Shown one piece after another: positions 1 through 8,214 of a stretch of 53,719 nt of DNA. The position numbers and the translations under genes are program-made. Under the pieces are notes generated by a model. That model ran no database searches, had not been told where the DNA came from, and saw only the letters and a list, made by a program, of their open reading frames with translations. The DNA comes from Gammaproteobacteria bacterium (GTDB taxonomy: Bacteria; Pseudomonadota; Gammaproteobacteria; Burkholderiales; Burkholderiaceae_B): positions 1-53,719 of the forward strand of contig JAURJT010000047.1 of assembly GCA_030832095.1 (NCBI GenBank), in the 5' to 3' direction. The number at the start of each line of letters is the position of its first letter. Positions within the stretch are counted from its first letter, which is position 1.

Positions 1-34
1 AAAGGTTGGTCGGGTCGCCGGTGGGTGAGCTGGT

Positions 35-47
35 GTCTAAAGTAGAC
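35..47. repeat. Short perfect inverted repeat GTCTA-aag-TAGAC
   Basis: A 5-bp perfect inverted repeat with a 3-base centre lies about 90 bases upstream of the first gene. It may be an operator half-site pair or chance. The rest of positions 1-138 shows nothing I can name. Confidence 0.2.
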
Positions 48-138
48 TGCCACTGTTAGCCCGCCACGTATCCTAAGTTCAGCCAACTATTCTACAATAA
101 ATAGGTGTTTTTAGCAAAGTAGCGATGGTATTCTGCGA

Positions 139-945
139 GTGGCGTCTTTTAAAAAGATCTATTCAAAACAAGCCCTTGGAGTCCTTCCGGTGTCACGAAA
201 GCATGAAATCCCGACAATATCCGAAGCCGCGGGTGTGCGCTATCTGCATTTTGGGACCGAATGGGTGCAAGGGGCGATGTGGGTTGACCAGCCGGCCGAA
301 CTCGTGCTTGAGTACACCGCGCAGTTGATGGCCTGGCTACTGTTTTTGAATCCGTCTCGTGGGCAAGACCTAGGGTTGTTAGGGCTGGGCGCAGGTTCGG
401 TGACGCGGTTTTGCCTCAAACACACCTCACATCGTTTGCGTGTCGTCGAATGGAACCCGTTGGTGACGTCAGCTTGTGAGTTGTACTTTAAGTTACCGAG
501 GCCGGCGCGTCTGAAGATTGAACATTGTGATGCAGCCGATTGGGTGGCTGATCCCGAGCAACAAGGCAGTTGCGCGGTATTGATGGTAGATATTTATGAT
601 GGGCAAGCGCGCGGGCCAGTGCGAGACTCGTTAGAGTTTTATCAAGATTGCCGCGCGGTGCTCAGCGAGGTAGGAGTCTTGACTGTGAATTTGTTTGGTG
701 CCCATGCCAGTTTTGAGCGAAATATTCGCAACCTTAGTCAGGCCTTTGACGGGCGACTCTTGTCTCTGCCGCAAATTGATGCCGGTAATCAGATCGTGCT
801 AGCGTTTAAAGGCCCCAAACTTGAGGTCTCGATCGAGCGGCTCTTTGCACGCGCCGAAGACGTTGAGAAGCAATACGGGCTGCCAGCAAAAAAATGGGCC
901 CGCTCGATGCTGGGCCGCGCTGAACATGCAATGTTAGTGATTTAG
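139..945 (+). CDS. Spermidine synthase-like (aminopropyltransferase-fold) protein
   Basis: A 268-residue soluble protein with a Rossmann-type methyltransferase/aminopropyltransferase core. The nucleotide-binding loop reads GLLGLGAGSVTRF (about residues 79-91), followed by an acidic strand end VVEWNPL and a later LMVDIYDGQ, which lies where aminopropyltransferases carry a catalytic Asp. The classical spermidine synthase loop GGGDGG is absent, so the substrate may not be putrescine. No signal peptide or membrane segment is visible. The start is a GTG; an ATG 14 bases upstream is in another frame. It stands alone, 37 bases before a binding-protein gene. The family fold is fairly sure and the reaction is not. 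Confidence 0.7.
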   Translation: MASFKKIYSKQALGVLPVSRKHEIPTISEAAGVRYLHFGTEWVQGAMWVDQPAELVLEYTAQLMAWLLFLNPSRGQDLGLLGLGAGSVTRFCLKHTSHRLRVVEWNPLVTSACELYFKLPRPARLKIEHCDAADWVADPEQQGSCAVLMVDIYDGQARGPVRDSLEFYQDCRAVLSEVGVLTVNLFGAHASFERNIRNLSQAFDGRLLSLPQIDAGNQIVLAFKGPKLEVSIERLFARAEDVEKQYGLPAKKWARSMLGRAEHAMLVI

Positions 946-982
946 CGAGAGAGCAACGCTCTATGAAAGACGGATTGGTTCA

Positions 983-1951
983 ATGATATATCGGGCATGC
1001 CTGGTGGCTTTACTCTGTGGCCTTTCACTGTTCATGGCGCCGGGCGCTTGGGCGCAAACAAAGTCTGTGTTTGTCTTGGGCACCGAGCGTGGCCCGGGCG
1101 CCGAGGCAGTGCGAGACGGCCTACGCGATGCCTTAAAGGCAGTTGGCTTTGTCGAAGGGCGTAACCTCAAGATGATGTCTGAGACGGTCGTTGACGACGA
1201 GCAGAAGCTCAGTCAGCAAGCCTTGAACTTAGTCTTGGGGCGCCCCGATGTGCTGGTCGCACTGTCAATCCCTGCCGCTCAGTCACTGATGAAGCACACC
1301 AAGCAAATGCCAATTGTGTTTGCGGGCGTCGCCGACCCAGTGCAGGCCGAGTTAGTGCCGAGCTGGTCCGCCTCAGGCACGAACGTTACGGGCATCTCGG
1401 ATTTACTGACGATGGCTCGCAGGGTTCAGATGATTCGACAGTTTGTTCCCCAGGCTCGAAAAGTGGGGGTGGTGTACAACCCTGCCGACGCAGCTTCGGT
1501 TGTTGTGATTCGCGAGTTTCAAGAGCAGCTCACTAAATCTGGGATGTTGATGGTTGAAGTGGCTGCCCAGCGCTCGGTAGACGTCGCTGCCGCCAGCCGC
1601 AGTTTGATCGGAAAGGTCGATGCGCTGCATACGTTTTGGGATTCGCATACGCAGGCGGCCTACCCGGGCTTGGTGAAAGTCGCCAACGATGCCAAGATGG
1701 CATTGCTGGCTGCCGATACCGCTAGCGTGCAGGCGGGGGCGTTAGCGGCCTTGGTGGTGACTGAGCGCGATGTGGGGGCGGCGGCAGGCCGCCAAGTGAT
1801 CAGGATATTGCGTGGCGCCAAGCCTGGGGCGATTGCCCCAGAGGTCATTAGCCGACCCCAGATCCAACTCAATCTGGCGGCCGCAAAAAAGCAAGGGGTC
1901 AGCCTGTCTGAGGCCGTGCTCAAAAACTCGACTGTGATTGTCAAACCCTAG
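983..1951 (+). CDS. ABC transporter substrate-binding protein (ABC_sub_bind/DUF534 family)
   Basis: A 322-residue periplasmic binding protein. An N-terminal signal peptide (hydrophobic stretch about residues 7-20, cleavage near PGAWAQ) is followed by the two-lobed fold of the tryptophan/tyrosine-type ABC_sub_bind family: VFVLGTERGPGAEAVRDGL at the start, VVYNPADAAS in the middle, and a C-terminal PQIQLNLAAAKKQG typical of these proteins. The permease and ATPase genes that usually follow are absent, so it is an orphan here. Its last 23 codons are repeated directly after the stop codon. The ligand is unknown. Confidence 0.85.
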   Translation: MIYRACLVALLCGLSLFMAPGAWAQTKSVFVLGTERGPGAEAVRDGLRDALKAVGFVEGRNLKMMSETVVDDEQKLSQQALNLVLGRPDVLVALSIPAAQSLMKHTKQMPIVFAGVADPVQAELVPSWSASGTNVTGISDLLTMARRVQMIRQFVPQARKVGVVYNPADAASVVVIREFQEQLTKSGMLMVEVAAQRSVDVAAASRSLIGKVDALHTFWDSHTQAAYPGLVKVANDAKMALLAADTASVQAGALAALVVTERDVGAAAGRQVIRILRGAKPGAIAPEVISRPQIQLNLAAAKKQGVSLSEAVLKNSTVIVKP

Positions 1952-2021
1952 TCGCCGCAAAAAAACAAGGGGTCAGCCTGTCTAAGACCGTGCTCAAACA
2001 CTCGACTGCGATTGTCAAACC
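1880..2021 (+). repeat. Tandem duplication (period 74) of the 3' end of the binding-protein gene
   Basis: Bases 1880-1947 and 1954-2021 match at 63 of 68 positions. The first copy is the last coding segment of the upstream gene. The second follows the stop codon TAG, keeps its own reading frame and ends in TGA, but is out of frame with the gene (period 74). It is therefore a non-coding or relic copy of the gene's tail. Confidence 0.9.
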
Positions 2022-2124
2022 GTGATTGGCGGCGCCTGAGCTTTGTAAGCGATAATGTGACAAATAGGCTAGGATTTCAGGCCATTGATCGTCTAGCCAA
2101 CATATTGAATAAGCTGCTCTCATC

Positions 2125-2889
2125 ATGATCGATCTCGGTATTAACATTGACCACGTCGCGACCCTGCGACAACAGCGCCATACGGCCTACCCCGACCCCA
2201 TTGCTGCAGCGTTGTTAGCAGAAGAAGCCGGGGCTGATCTGATCACCCTGCATTTGCGCGAAGATCGTCGCCACATCCAAGATGCCGACGTCTTTGCCCT
2301 GCGCCCTCAATTACGCACCCGCATGAATCTTGAATGTGCGATTACTGCCGAAATGTTGCAGATTGCCTGTAAGGTCGTACCGCAAGATGTGTGTCTTGTC
2401 CCTGAAAAACGTGCTGAGTTGACCACTGAGGGCGGTCTCGAGGTTGCCGGTGCTTTCGAGGTCGTGGGCGCTGCGGTTAAACAACTGCAAGGCAGTGGCA
2501 TTCGCGTTTCACTCTTTATTGACCCCGAGGCGGTACAGATTCGCGCCGCTGCCGATACGGGTGCGACCGTGATCGAACTGCACACGGGTGCGTATGCAGA
2601 GGCAGCCTCAGAAGCCATTGCTGCGCTCGAGCTCAAGCGACTTGAACAGGCGATTCGTGTGGCGGTTGGCCTAGGTTTACGTGTCAATGCTGGGCATGGT
2701 CTGCACTTTGGTAATGTGGCCCCCGTTGCGGCGCTAGAAGGGATTGCAGAGCTCAATATTGGTCACGCGATCGTGGCACAGGCGGTGTTTGATGGTTGGC
2801 AAAACACCATCCGCAATATGAAGGCCGCCATGATTACGGCAAGGCTCAATGCCCAGCGCGGTGTGTTGCTCCATTCTCGTAAACATTAA
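2125..2889 (+). CDS. pdxJ: Pyridoxine 5'-phosphate synthase PdxJ
   Basis: PdxJ condenses 1-deoxyxylulose 5-phosphate with 3-amino-2-oxopropyl phosphate to form pyridoxine 5'-phosphate, the last ring-building step of DXP-dependent vitamin B6 synthesis, in the cytosol. The 254-residue length is normal. Family motifs are clear: [12 protein letters not shown] (4-15), HLREDRRHI (43-51), MNLECA, and the C-terminal phosphate-binding [10 protein letters not shown]. It heads a run with acpS, nagZ, uvrC and pgsA, all on the plus strand with short gaps, so co-transcription is likely. The ATG is the first start that keeps the conserved N-terminus. Confidence 0.97.
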   Translation: MIDLGINIDHVATLRQQRHTAYPDPIAAALLAEEAGADLITLHLREDRRHIQDADVFALRPQLRTRMNLECAITAEMLQIACKVVPQDVCLVPEKRAELTTEGGLEVAGAFEVVGAAVKQLQGSGIRVSLFIDPEAVQIRAAADTGATVIELHTGAYAEAASEAIAALELKRLEQAIRVAVGLGLRVNAGHGLHFGNVAPVAALEGIAELNIGHAIVAQAVFDGWQNTIRNMKAAMITARLNAQRGVLLHSRKH

Positions 2890-2903
2890 CTGAGTAAACC
2901 ACT

Positions 2904-3314
2904 GTGAGCGCGATTGCGGGCATCGGAACTGACCTCGTCAAAATGGATCGCATCGATCGGGCCTGGCAGCGCCACCCACAGCGGTTTCCAGAAAAAATAT
3001 TAGGTGCGGATGAGTTACGCGTGTTTCACGCCAGAGCAGCGCGCGACCGAGCTCGGGGTGTACGCTACTTGGCGACGCGGTTTGCCGCCAAAGAAGCCTT
3101 TTCAAAGGCAATTGGGTTGGGGATGCGCATGCCGATGTGGTGGACGCGCATGCAGACCTTAAACGCCCCTGGCGGGCGACCGCGCGTCGTACTTTCAGAG
3201 CCGTTAGCTAAATGGTATGCCGAGCGTTACGGAGCGGCTCACGTGTCGCTGACGGATGAGTCTGAGTACGGTGCGGCCTATGTCGTTGTTGAATCTTTGC
3301 CTGCCTCTTTGTGA
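2904..3314 (+). CDS. acpS: Holo-[acyl-carrier-protein] synthase AcpS
   Basis: AcpS transfers 4'-phosphopantetheine from CoA to the serine of acyl carrier protein. The 136-residue protein has the two family signatures: [12 protein letters not shown] near the N-terminus (Asp10, expected Mg ligand) and [11 protein letters not shown] (59-69, with Glu64 and Lys68). It starts at a GTG 14 bases after the pdxJ stop; no better ATG keeps the GIGTD motif. The pdxJ-acpS pairing is common in proteobacteria and supports the call. Confidence 0.96.
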   Translation: MSAIAGIGTDLVKMDRIDRAWQRHPQRFPEKILGADELRVFHARAARDRARGVRYLATRFAAKEAFSKAIGLGMRMPMWWTRMQTLNAPGGRPRVVLSEPLAKWYAERYGAAHVSLTDESEYGAAYVVVESLPASL

Positions 3315-3335
3315 ACTGAATCTGCGAGAAATTTT

Positions 3336-4397
3336 GTGAAAGCTAACAAAAAAATGCCAATGCTCAAACGCGGCCCGTTGATGGTCGATGTCGCCGGTCA
3401 CACACTCACCGCAAACGAAAAAAATAGGCTCCAGCATCCCCTAGTAGGTGGGGTGATTTTGTTTGCCCGCAATTTTGAAACTCGCGCGCAACTCGTCGCG
3501 TTGACGCGCAGTATTCACCGGTTACGCACCCCTCAGCTCTTGATCGCGGTCGATCACGAAGGCGGTCGCGTGCAACGGTTTCGCACTGATGGTTTCACCG
3601 CACTCCCAACAATGCGCAGCTTGGGTGAGCGTTGGATGCAAGACCCCTTGCAGGCGATGCGCATGGCGACCGAGGTCGGCTATGTGTTGGGCGCAGAGCT
3701 GCGAGCGTGCGATGTTGACTTAAGTTTTACGCCAGTCCTTGATCTAGACTTTGGCGTGAGTTCTGTGATCGGCGATCGCTCTTTTCACCGCGACCCTCGC
3801 GTGGTCGCGATGTTGGCGCGCGCGCTTGCGCAAGGCTTGAAGCTAGCCGGAATGGCCGCTTGCGGAAAACACTTTCCGGGTCACGGCGCCGTGAAGGCAG
3901 ATTCGCATCACGCCATCCCTCGCGACCCACGGTCGCTGACGCGCATTCTTCAAGAAGACGCTGCGCCGTACCAGTGGTTAGGGGATCAGGTGATTGCGTC
4001 GGTGATGCCTGCACATGTGATTTATTCAAAGGTTGATACACAGCCCGCGGGCTTTTCGTCGAAGTGGATCCAGGATATTTTGCGCGGCAAATTGCGCTAT
4101 GACGGGGTCGTGTTTTCTGACGATCTCACCATGGAAGCGGCCGCGGTGGCGGGCGATATTTTGGCGCGTGCGCAGGCCGCACTGCAGGCAGGTTGCGATA
4201 TGGCGTTGGTCTGTAATCGCCCTGATTTGGCCGATGAATTGCTTGCGCGCTTATCGCATGAGTCTGACCCAGCCTCGCTAGCGCGTATCGACCGTTTGAT
4301 GCCCGCTGGGCAAGCGCCCGATTGGCAAGCGTTGCAGCAACAACTCGCCTATCGCAAGGCGCTTGAATCGGTACGTGAAATCAATGAGCGAAGCTGA
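3336..4397 (+). CDS. nagZ: Beta-N-acetylglucosaminidase NagZ
   Basis: This is a cytosolic glycoside hydrolase family 3 enzyme of peptidoglycan recycling; it removes GlcNAc from GlcNAc-anhydroMurNAc-peptides. Signatures are [12 protein letters not shown] (71-82), [18 protein letters not shown] (178-195, carrying the Asp189/His191 acid-base pair of NagZ enzymes) and FSDDLTME (260-267) with the nucleophile Asp. The length of 353 is normal. The GTG start has in-frame ATG alternatives 18 and 24 bases downstream, and the shorter forms resemble most homologues better. Its 3' end overlaps the uvrC start by 14 bases, suggesting coupled translation. Confidence 0.95.
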   Translation: MKANKKMPMLKRGPLMVDVAGHTLTANEKNRLQHPLVGGVILFARNFETRAQLVALTRSIHRLRTPQLLIAVDHEGGRVQRFRTDGFTALPTMRSLGERWMQDPLQAMRMATEVGYVLGAELRACDVDLSFTPVLDLDFGVSSVIGDRSFHRDPRVVAMLARALAQGLKLAGMAACGKHFPGHGAVKADSHHAIPRDPRSLTRILQEDAAPYQWLGDQVIASVMPAHVIYSKVDTQPAGFSSKWIQDILRGKLRYDGVVFSDDLTMEAAAVAGDILARAQAALQAGCDMALVCNRPDLADELLARLSHESDPASLARIDRLMPAGQAPDWQALQQQLAYRKALESVREINERS

Positions 4398-6219
4398 AGC
4401 TCCAGATTTTGACATCAAAGAGTTTCTTGCACGCCTACCCCACCTGCCAGGCGTGTACCGGCATATTGATGTGTCGGGCGAAGTGCTCTACGTGGGTAAA
4501 GCGCGCGACTTAAAAAAACGTGTCTCGTCGTATTTTCAAAAGACAGCCTCAAGCCCACGTATTGGGCACATGGTGGCGCGTGTCGTCAAAATCGAGGTCA
4601 CCGTCACGCGCTCTGAGGCCGAGGCGCTGATCCTTGAAAATAATCTGATCAAAAGCCTGCGGCCACGCTACAACATCTTATTTCGTGACGATAAGTCTTA
4701 TCCCTATTTGATGCTGTCAGCACACGCTGCGCCCCGTATTGCGTATTACCGCGGTTCAACACAAAAGAAAGGCCAGTTTTTTGGCCCATATCCCAGTGCT
4801 TGGGCAGTGCGAGACACACTTCAGATTTTGCAAAAAGTGTTTCGCCTGCGTACCTGCGAAGACTCGGTGTTTTCAAATCGCTCGCGGCCCTGCCTGTTGC
4901 ATCAAATTGGGCGTTGTTCGGCACCTTGTGTCAACGAGATCACCCCTGAGGCATATCAGCAAGATGCTGAGCGCGCGGCACGATTTTTAAATGGCGAAAC
5001 ACAGCAGATCATGGGCGATATCGAGGCCCGCATGCTGACTGCCTCGCAAGCCCTTGAGTTTGAACAGGCTGCCTTATTGCGGGATCAAATGGGGGCGTTG
5101 GCCAAGGTGTTGCATCAGCAAACAATGGAGGACACCGATCAAAGTGACACCGATATTATTGTGGTGGCGCAAGCGGGCGGGCGAGTATGTGTGAACTTGG
5201 CGATGGTTCGTGGTGGCAGGCATTTGGGTGATCGCGCATTTTTTCCGACGCACACCGATGGCGATTCTCCCTCGCAAGTGCTTGAGGTCTTTATCGCTCA
5301 GCATTATCTTGATCACCCCTTACCAGCGGCTGTCGTCGGCTCGCACGGTTTGCCCGACCCCGAGTTAATCGATTTGTTAGCCGAGTCGCGCGCGACCAAG
5401 TCACGGTTCATCAGTCGACCGCAAGGGGTGCGACGCGCCTGGCTTGAGCAAGCGACGCGCAATGCCGAGATGGCACTAGCGAACGCCTTATCTGAAACTG
5501 GGGCTCGCAGTGCCCGTACGCTCGCGTTGGCTGAGGCGCTTGAGCTCGACACCGATCCAGTGGTGCTTGAGGCGTTGCACATTGAGTGCTTTGACATCAG
5601 CCACACCGCCGGTGAGGCGACCCAAGCCTCTTGCGTGGTGTTCGCTCACCATGCGATGCAACCCTCTCTGTATCGCCGCTACAACATTGCTGGCATAACG
5701 CCTGGTGACGACTACGCGGCCATGCGTCAGGTACTGACGCGCCGTTTTGGCAAAGTTGCTGATGGCGAAGCAATCATGCCTGGTTTGGTGTTGATTGATG
5801 GTGGCAAAGGCCAGGTCGAGATCGCCAGACAAGTGTTTGTTGAACTGGGCCTGAGTATCGATGTATTGGTAGGCGTTGCCAAAGGCGATCATCGTAAGGT
5901 AGGCCTCGAAACGCTGATCTTTGCCGATGGCCGCGCGTCGCAAGCGCTTGGCCAAGAGTCTGCAGCCCTGATGTTGATTGCTCAGATTCGCGATGAGGCG
6001 CATCGCTTTGCTATCACGGGGATGCGTGCCAAACGAGCAAAAGCGCGTAACGTTTCACGCCTTGAAGATATTGATGGGATTGGCGCTAAACGCCGTCAGC
6101 GCTTGTTGGCACGCTTTGGTGGCTTTAGCGGCGTTGCAAACGCCAGTATTGAAGACCTCGCCTCGGTTGAGGGCATTTCTCCAGAGCTCGCCGAGCGACT
6201 GTATTTCGCCCTGCGGTGA
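4384..6219 (+). CDS. uvrC: Excinuclease ABC subunit C
   Basis: UvrC makes both incisions around bulky DNA lesions in nucleotide excision repair. Domains in order are the N-terminal GIY-YIG nuclease (GVYRHID...[12 protein letters not shown], about 23-46), a cysteine-containing region, the UVR helical pair that contacts UvrB (around residues 200-240), the RNase H-like C-terminal nuclease (FDISHTAGE and [10 protein letters not shown]) and terminal helix-hairpin-helix repeats ([16 protein letters not shown]). The length is 611 residues. I chose ATG 4384 because the in-frame TTG seven codons upstream adds nothing conserved. It overlaps the nagZ end. Confidence 0.96.
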   Translation: MSEAEAPDFDIKEFLARLPHLPGVYRHIDVSGEVLYVGKARDLKKRVSSYFQKTASSPRIGHMVARVVKIEVTVTRSEAEALILENNLIKSLRPRYNILFRDDKSYPYLMLSAHAAPRIAYYRGSTQKKGQFFGPYPSAWAVRDTLQILQKVFRLRTCEDSVFSNRSRPCLLHQIGRCSAPCVNEITPEAYQQDAERAARFLNGETQQIMGDIEARMLTASQALEFEQAALLRDQMGALAKVLHQQTMEDTDQSDTDIIVVAQAGGRVCVNLAMVRGGRHLGDRAFFPTHTDGDSPSQVLEVFIAQHYLDHPLPAAVVGSHGLPDPELIDLLAESRATKSRFISRPQGVRRAWLEQATRNAEMALANALSETGARSARTLALAEALELDTDPVVLEALHIECFDISHTAGEATQASCVVFAHHAMQPSLYRRYNIAGITPGDDYAAMRQVLTRRFGKVADGEAIMPGLVLIDGGKGQVEIARQVFVELGLSIDVLVGVAKGDHRKVGLETLIFADGRASQALGQESAALMLIAQIRDEAHRFAITGMRAKRAKARNVSRLEDIDGIGAKRRQRLLARFGGFSGVANASIEDLASVEGISPELAERLYFALR

Positions 6220-6257
6220 AATATCCTTGTCATGATTAAGTGAGGTAGCATAGCGTC

Positions 6258-6830
6258 ATGCCTTTTAATATTCCTATTTTTCTGACATGGCTGCGAATCG
6301 CCATGATTCCGATGGTGATCGGGTTGTTTTATCTGCCCGAGACCTGGATGACCTTACCCGTGCGCGATGCTTGTGCGGCGGGCGCTTTCATTTTGGCGGC
6401 GCTCACCGATTGGTTTGATGGATGGCTGGCACGCCGTTGGAACCAAACCTCTGCCTTTGGGGCATTTTTGGATCCAGTTGCCGACAAACTCATGGTGTCG
6501 GCGGCCTTGCTTGCGTTGTTGAATTTGGATCGCGTGGATGTCATGATCGCCTTGATTATCATCGGCCGTGAAATCACGATTTCAGCGTTGCGCGAATGGA
6601 TGGCGCAATTGGGCGCTAGTGCTAGCGTCGCGGTGCACTGGTTGGGTAAATTCAAAACTGCCTCGCAGATGATTGCGATCCCATGCCTGCTGTATCACGA
6701 AGATCTCTTTGGGATCCCAGTGGCACGCGTGGGCTTCGTGTTAATCGTAGTTGCCGCTATTTTGACGGTTTGGTCGATGCTGTATTACCTGCGTCGCGCC
6801 TGGCCTGTGATTCTCGAAAAAACCACCTAG
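6258..6830 (+). CDS. pgsA: CDP-diacylglycerol-glycerol-3-phosphate 3-phosphatidyltransferase PgsA
   Basis: This is an inner-membrane enzyme that makes phosphatidylglycerol phosphate, the committed step to PG and cardiolipin. The CDP-alcohol phosphotransferase signature is complete: Asp51, Asp54, Gly55, Ala58, Arg59, Gly68, Asp72 and Asp76, with the expected spacing. Several hydrophobic helices cover the 190 residues. It follows uvrC by 38 bases; uvrC-pgsA adjacency is classic in proteobacteria. The 100 bases after it contain the FNR-controlled promoter of the cco cluster and no convincing terminator. Confidence 0.96.
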   Translation: MPFNIPIFLTWLRIAMIPMVIGLFYLPETWMTLPVRDACAAGAFILAALTDWFDGWLARRWNQTSAFGAFLDPVADKLMVSAALLALLNLDRVDVMIALIIIGREITISALREWMAQLGASASVAVHWLGKFKTASQMIAIPCLLYHEDLFGIPVARVGFVLIVVAAILTVWSMLYYLRRAWPVILEKTT

Positions 6831-6883
6831 CTCGAAGCTCAGGGGGCTATCCCTCTATTTCAGTCTGACTGTCTGGTGTGAAT

Positions 6884-6925
6884 TTGATCTAGATCAATAC
6901 GCTATTGCTTGCTAGAAATTACGAT
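6884..6925 (+). promoter_or_regulatory. FNR-type class II promoter of the ccoI-like gene
   Basis: Bases 6884-6897 read TTGATCTAGATCAA, a perfect FNR/ANR box (TTGAT-N4-ATCAA). Its centre is 6890.5. A -10-like TACGAT lies at 6920-6925, so a start of transcription near 6932 would place the box at -41.5, the class II activation position. That start would coincide with the ATG at 6932. The box is seen; activation is inferred. Confidence 0.8.
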
Positions 6926-6931
6926 TCAGGC

Positions 6932-7954
6932 ATGAAGCCTAGATCGAGTTCTAGTTCGCAGACAGCCACCCATTCGCAGACAGTCAGCGATCCACAGACC
7001 ACGGCTCACGCGGTTGGTAATCAGTCAGTCGTACAGCGCCGCCGAGGCTTGGTGCGCTTGGGGTTGGCTTGGCTTGCCATGATGCAAGTGATGATGTTTG
7101 CCTTGCCCGGGTATCTTCGGCCTGAGGCAGGCACCCAAGACAGCCTTGAAGTGCTCGACTGGGCAATCCTCTTAATGAACTGGGCAAGTCTGACACTCAC
7201 GATTCCGGTCATGTTGTATTCAGCCTGGCCAATTTGGTTTGGTTGTGCCCGTGCAGGGTCAACCCGCCGGGTCACCATGGATGTGCCCGTTGGCATCAGT
7301 ATGCTTGCGGCGTTTATTCCTAGCGTGATTGCGACCTTTCAGGGCTCGGGCGAAGTCTATTTTGATTCAATCACCATGTTTGTTGCGTTTTTGCTGACCG
7401 CACGTTACGTCGAGCAACGCGCCAGTTTGGTTGACGCAGACGCGTCTGCCCAAGCAAACTTGGCGAGCTTCAGTCTGCCCTTGATGGCTCAGGCCAACCG
7501 CGTCGCAACCCTGTTTGTGCTGATCCAGCTCACGGTGGCGGCTGTGATAGGTGTGGTGTGGTGGGTAATCGCCCCCACGCAGGCGTGGTCTGTCTTGGTG
7601 TCGTTACTCGTGATGAGTTGCCCTTGCGCGCTGTCTTTAGCCGCGCCGGTATCGTTGGTTGCGCTGCAAGTGAATCTGGCGCTCGATGAGCCTTTGTCTA
7701 CAAACCAGCATGAGGCGCTGCTCGAACGCACCGTCCGCATTACGCGTCAAAATCTTTATGGTGCATTAGCTTGGCACGTCTTGACCATGCCCATGGCTGC
7801 CATAGGTTGGGTCACACCTTGGTTGGCTGCGCTGTCGATGTTGCTGTCCTCGGTAGCCGTGCTGCTCAATGCTTGGCGCCTCTATCGACCCAGACGGGCT
7901 GGGCTCAGCCGGGCGGTCGGTGTGTTGACACAAAATCAACACCTTCGGCCCTAG
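6932..7954 (+). CDS. CcoI/FixI-like membrane protein lacking all P-type ATPase catalytic domains
   Basis: A 340-residue membrane protein built like a CPx-type copper P-type ATPase (CcoI/FixI). It has eight predicted helices (about residues 42-60, 77-104, 115-136, 143-163, 190-213, 219-246, 274-293, 296-317), the metal-site motif MSCPCALSLAAP (CPC at 230-232) and a recognisable C-terminal pair containing RQNLYGALAW and MLLSS. The N-terminal metal-binding domain, the TGE actuator loop (expected between about 165 and 186) and the DKTGT phosphorylation/nucleotide-binding domains (expected between about 247 and 262) are all absent, with no frameshift or stop. The conserved helix-7 YN pair of Cu ATPases is WH. 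It cannot be an ATP-driven pump alone. A TTG nine codons upstream and a GTG at 7052 after GAGG are alternative starts. Confidence 0.85.
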   Translation: MKPRSSSSSQTATHSQTVSDPQTTAHAVGNQSVVQRRRGLVRLGLAWLAMMQVMMFALPGYLRPEAGTQDSLEVLDWAILLMNWASLTLTIPVMLYSAWPIWFGCARAGSTRRVTMDVPVGISMLAAFIPSVIATFQGSGEVYFDSITMFVAFLLTARYVEQRASLVDADASAQANLASFSLPLMAQANRVATLFVLIQLTVAAVIGVVWWVIAPTQAWSVLVSLLVMSCPCALSLAAPVSLVALQVNLALDEPLSTNQHEALLERTVRITRQNLYGALAWHVLTMPMAAIGWVTPWLAALSMLLSSVAVLLNAWRLYRPRRAGLSRAVGVLTQNQHLRP

Positions 7955-7964
7955 CTTAGAACCT

Positions 7965-8117
7965 ATGGAAATTCTCTATCTGCTGTTGCCTCTGTCGTTG
8001 GCCATCGTTGCCTTGATTGGTGCCATGTTGTGGTGGGCTGTTTTTTCAGGGCAATACGACGATGCAGAGCAGGCTGGTCTTTCGATCTTGCACGACGATG
8101 ATCACACGGTTAGTTGA
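7965..8117 (+). CDS. ccoS: Cytochrome oxidase maturation protein CcoS
   Basis: A 50-residue single-helix protein: MEILYLLLPLSLAIVALIGA starts the hydrophobic stretch, followed by an LWWAVFSGQYDDAE motif typical of CcoS/FixS. CcoS is needed to insert heme and copper into CcoN of cbb3 oxidase. It starts 10 bases after the ccoI-like gene. The first FNR box of the ccoN promoter overlaps its stop codon. Confidence 0.92.
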   Translation: MEILYLLLPLSLAIVALIGAMLWWAVFSGQYDDAEQAGLSILHDDDHTVS

Positions 8118-8127
8118 TCCTTATCAA
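8114..8127 (+). promoter_or_regulatory. FNR box 1 upstream of ccoN
   Basis: TTGATCCTTATCAA is a perfect FNR box overlapping the ccoS stop codon. Its centre (8120.5) lies exactly 22 bp before that of the second box, so both sit on nearly the same helix face, at about -63.5 from the inferred ccoN transcription start. Confidence 0.8.
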
Positions 8128-8135
8128 AGGTTTAG

Positions 8136-8177
8136 TTGATCCATATCAAAGCTGACTTCTGCCGCACTTGGCATGAT
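8136..8177 (+). promoter_or_regulatory. FNR box 2 and -10 element of the ccoN promoter
   Basis: TTGATCCATATCAA at 8136-8149 is a second perfect FNR box, embedded in a 22-bp direct repeat with box 1 (both read TTAGTTGATCC then TATCAAAG). A -10-like CATGAT at 8172-8177 predicts a start near 8184, putting this box at -41.5. This also argues for the ccoN start at 8215, leaving a 31-base leader. Confidence 0.8.
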
Positions 8178-8214
8178 GTCAATATCAAGATTCATGAGAC
8201 ACGAGGCGCCAATC

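Noticed and set aside
35..47. Inverted repeat near the left edge as a terminator or operator
   Set aside because: Too short and without a T-run to claim a function; listed as a low-confidence repeat only.
125..328. Small ORF beginning with the ATG at 125
   Set aside because: It overlaps the spermidine synthase-like gene in another frame and shows no family features.
4363..4383. TTG start for uvrC
   Set aside because: It is inside nagZ and adds only seven unconserved residues; ATG 4384 is better.
8173..8214. Upstream ATG for ccoN at 8173
   Set aside because: The predicted transcription start (8184) lies downstream of it, and the extra 14 residues are not conserved.
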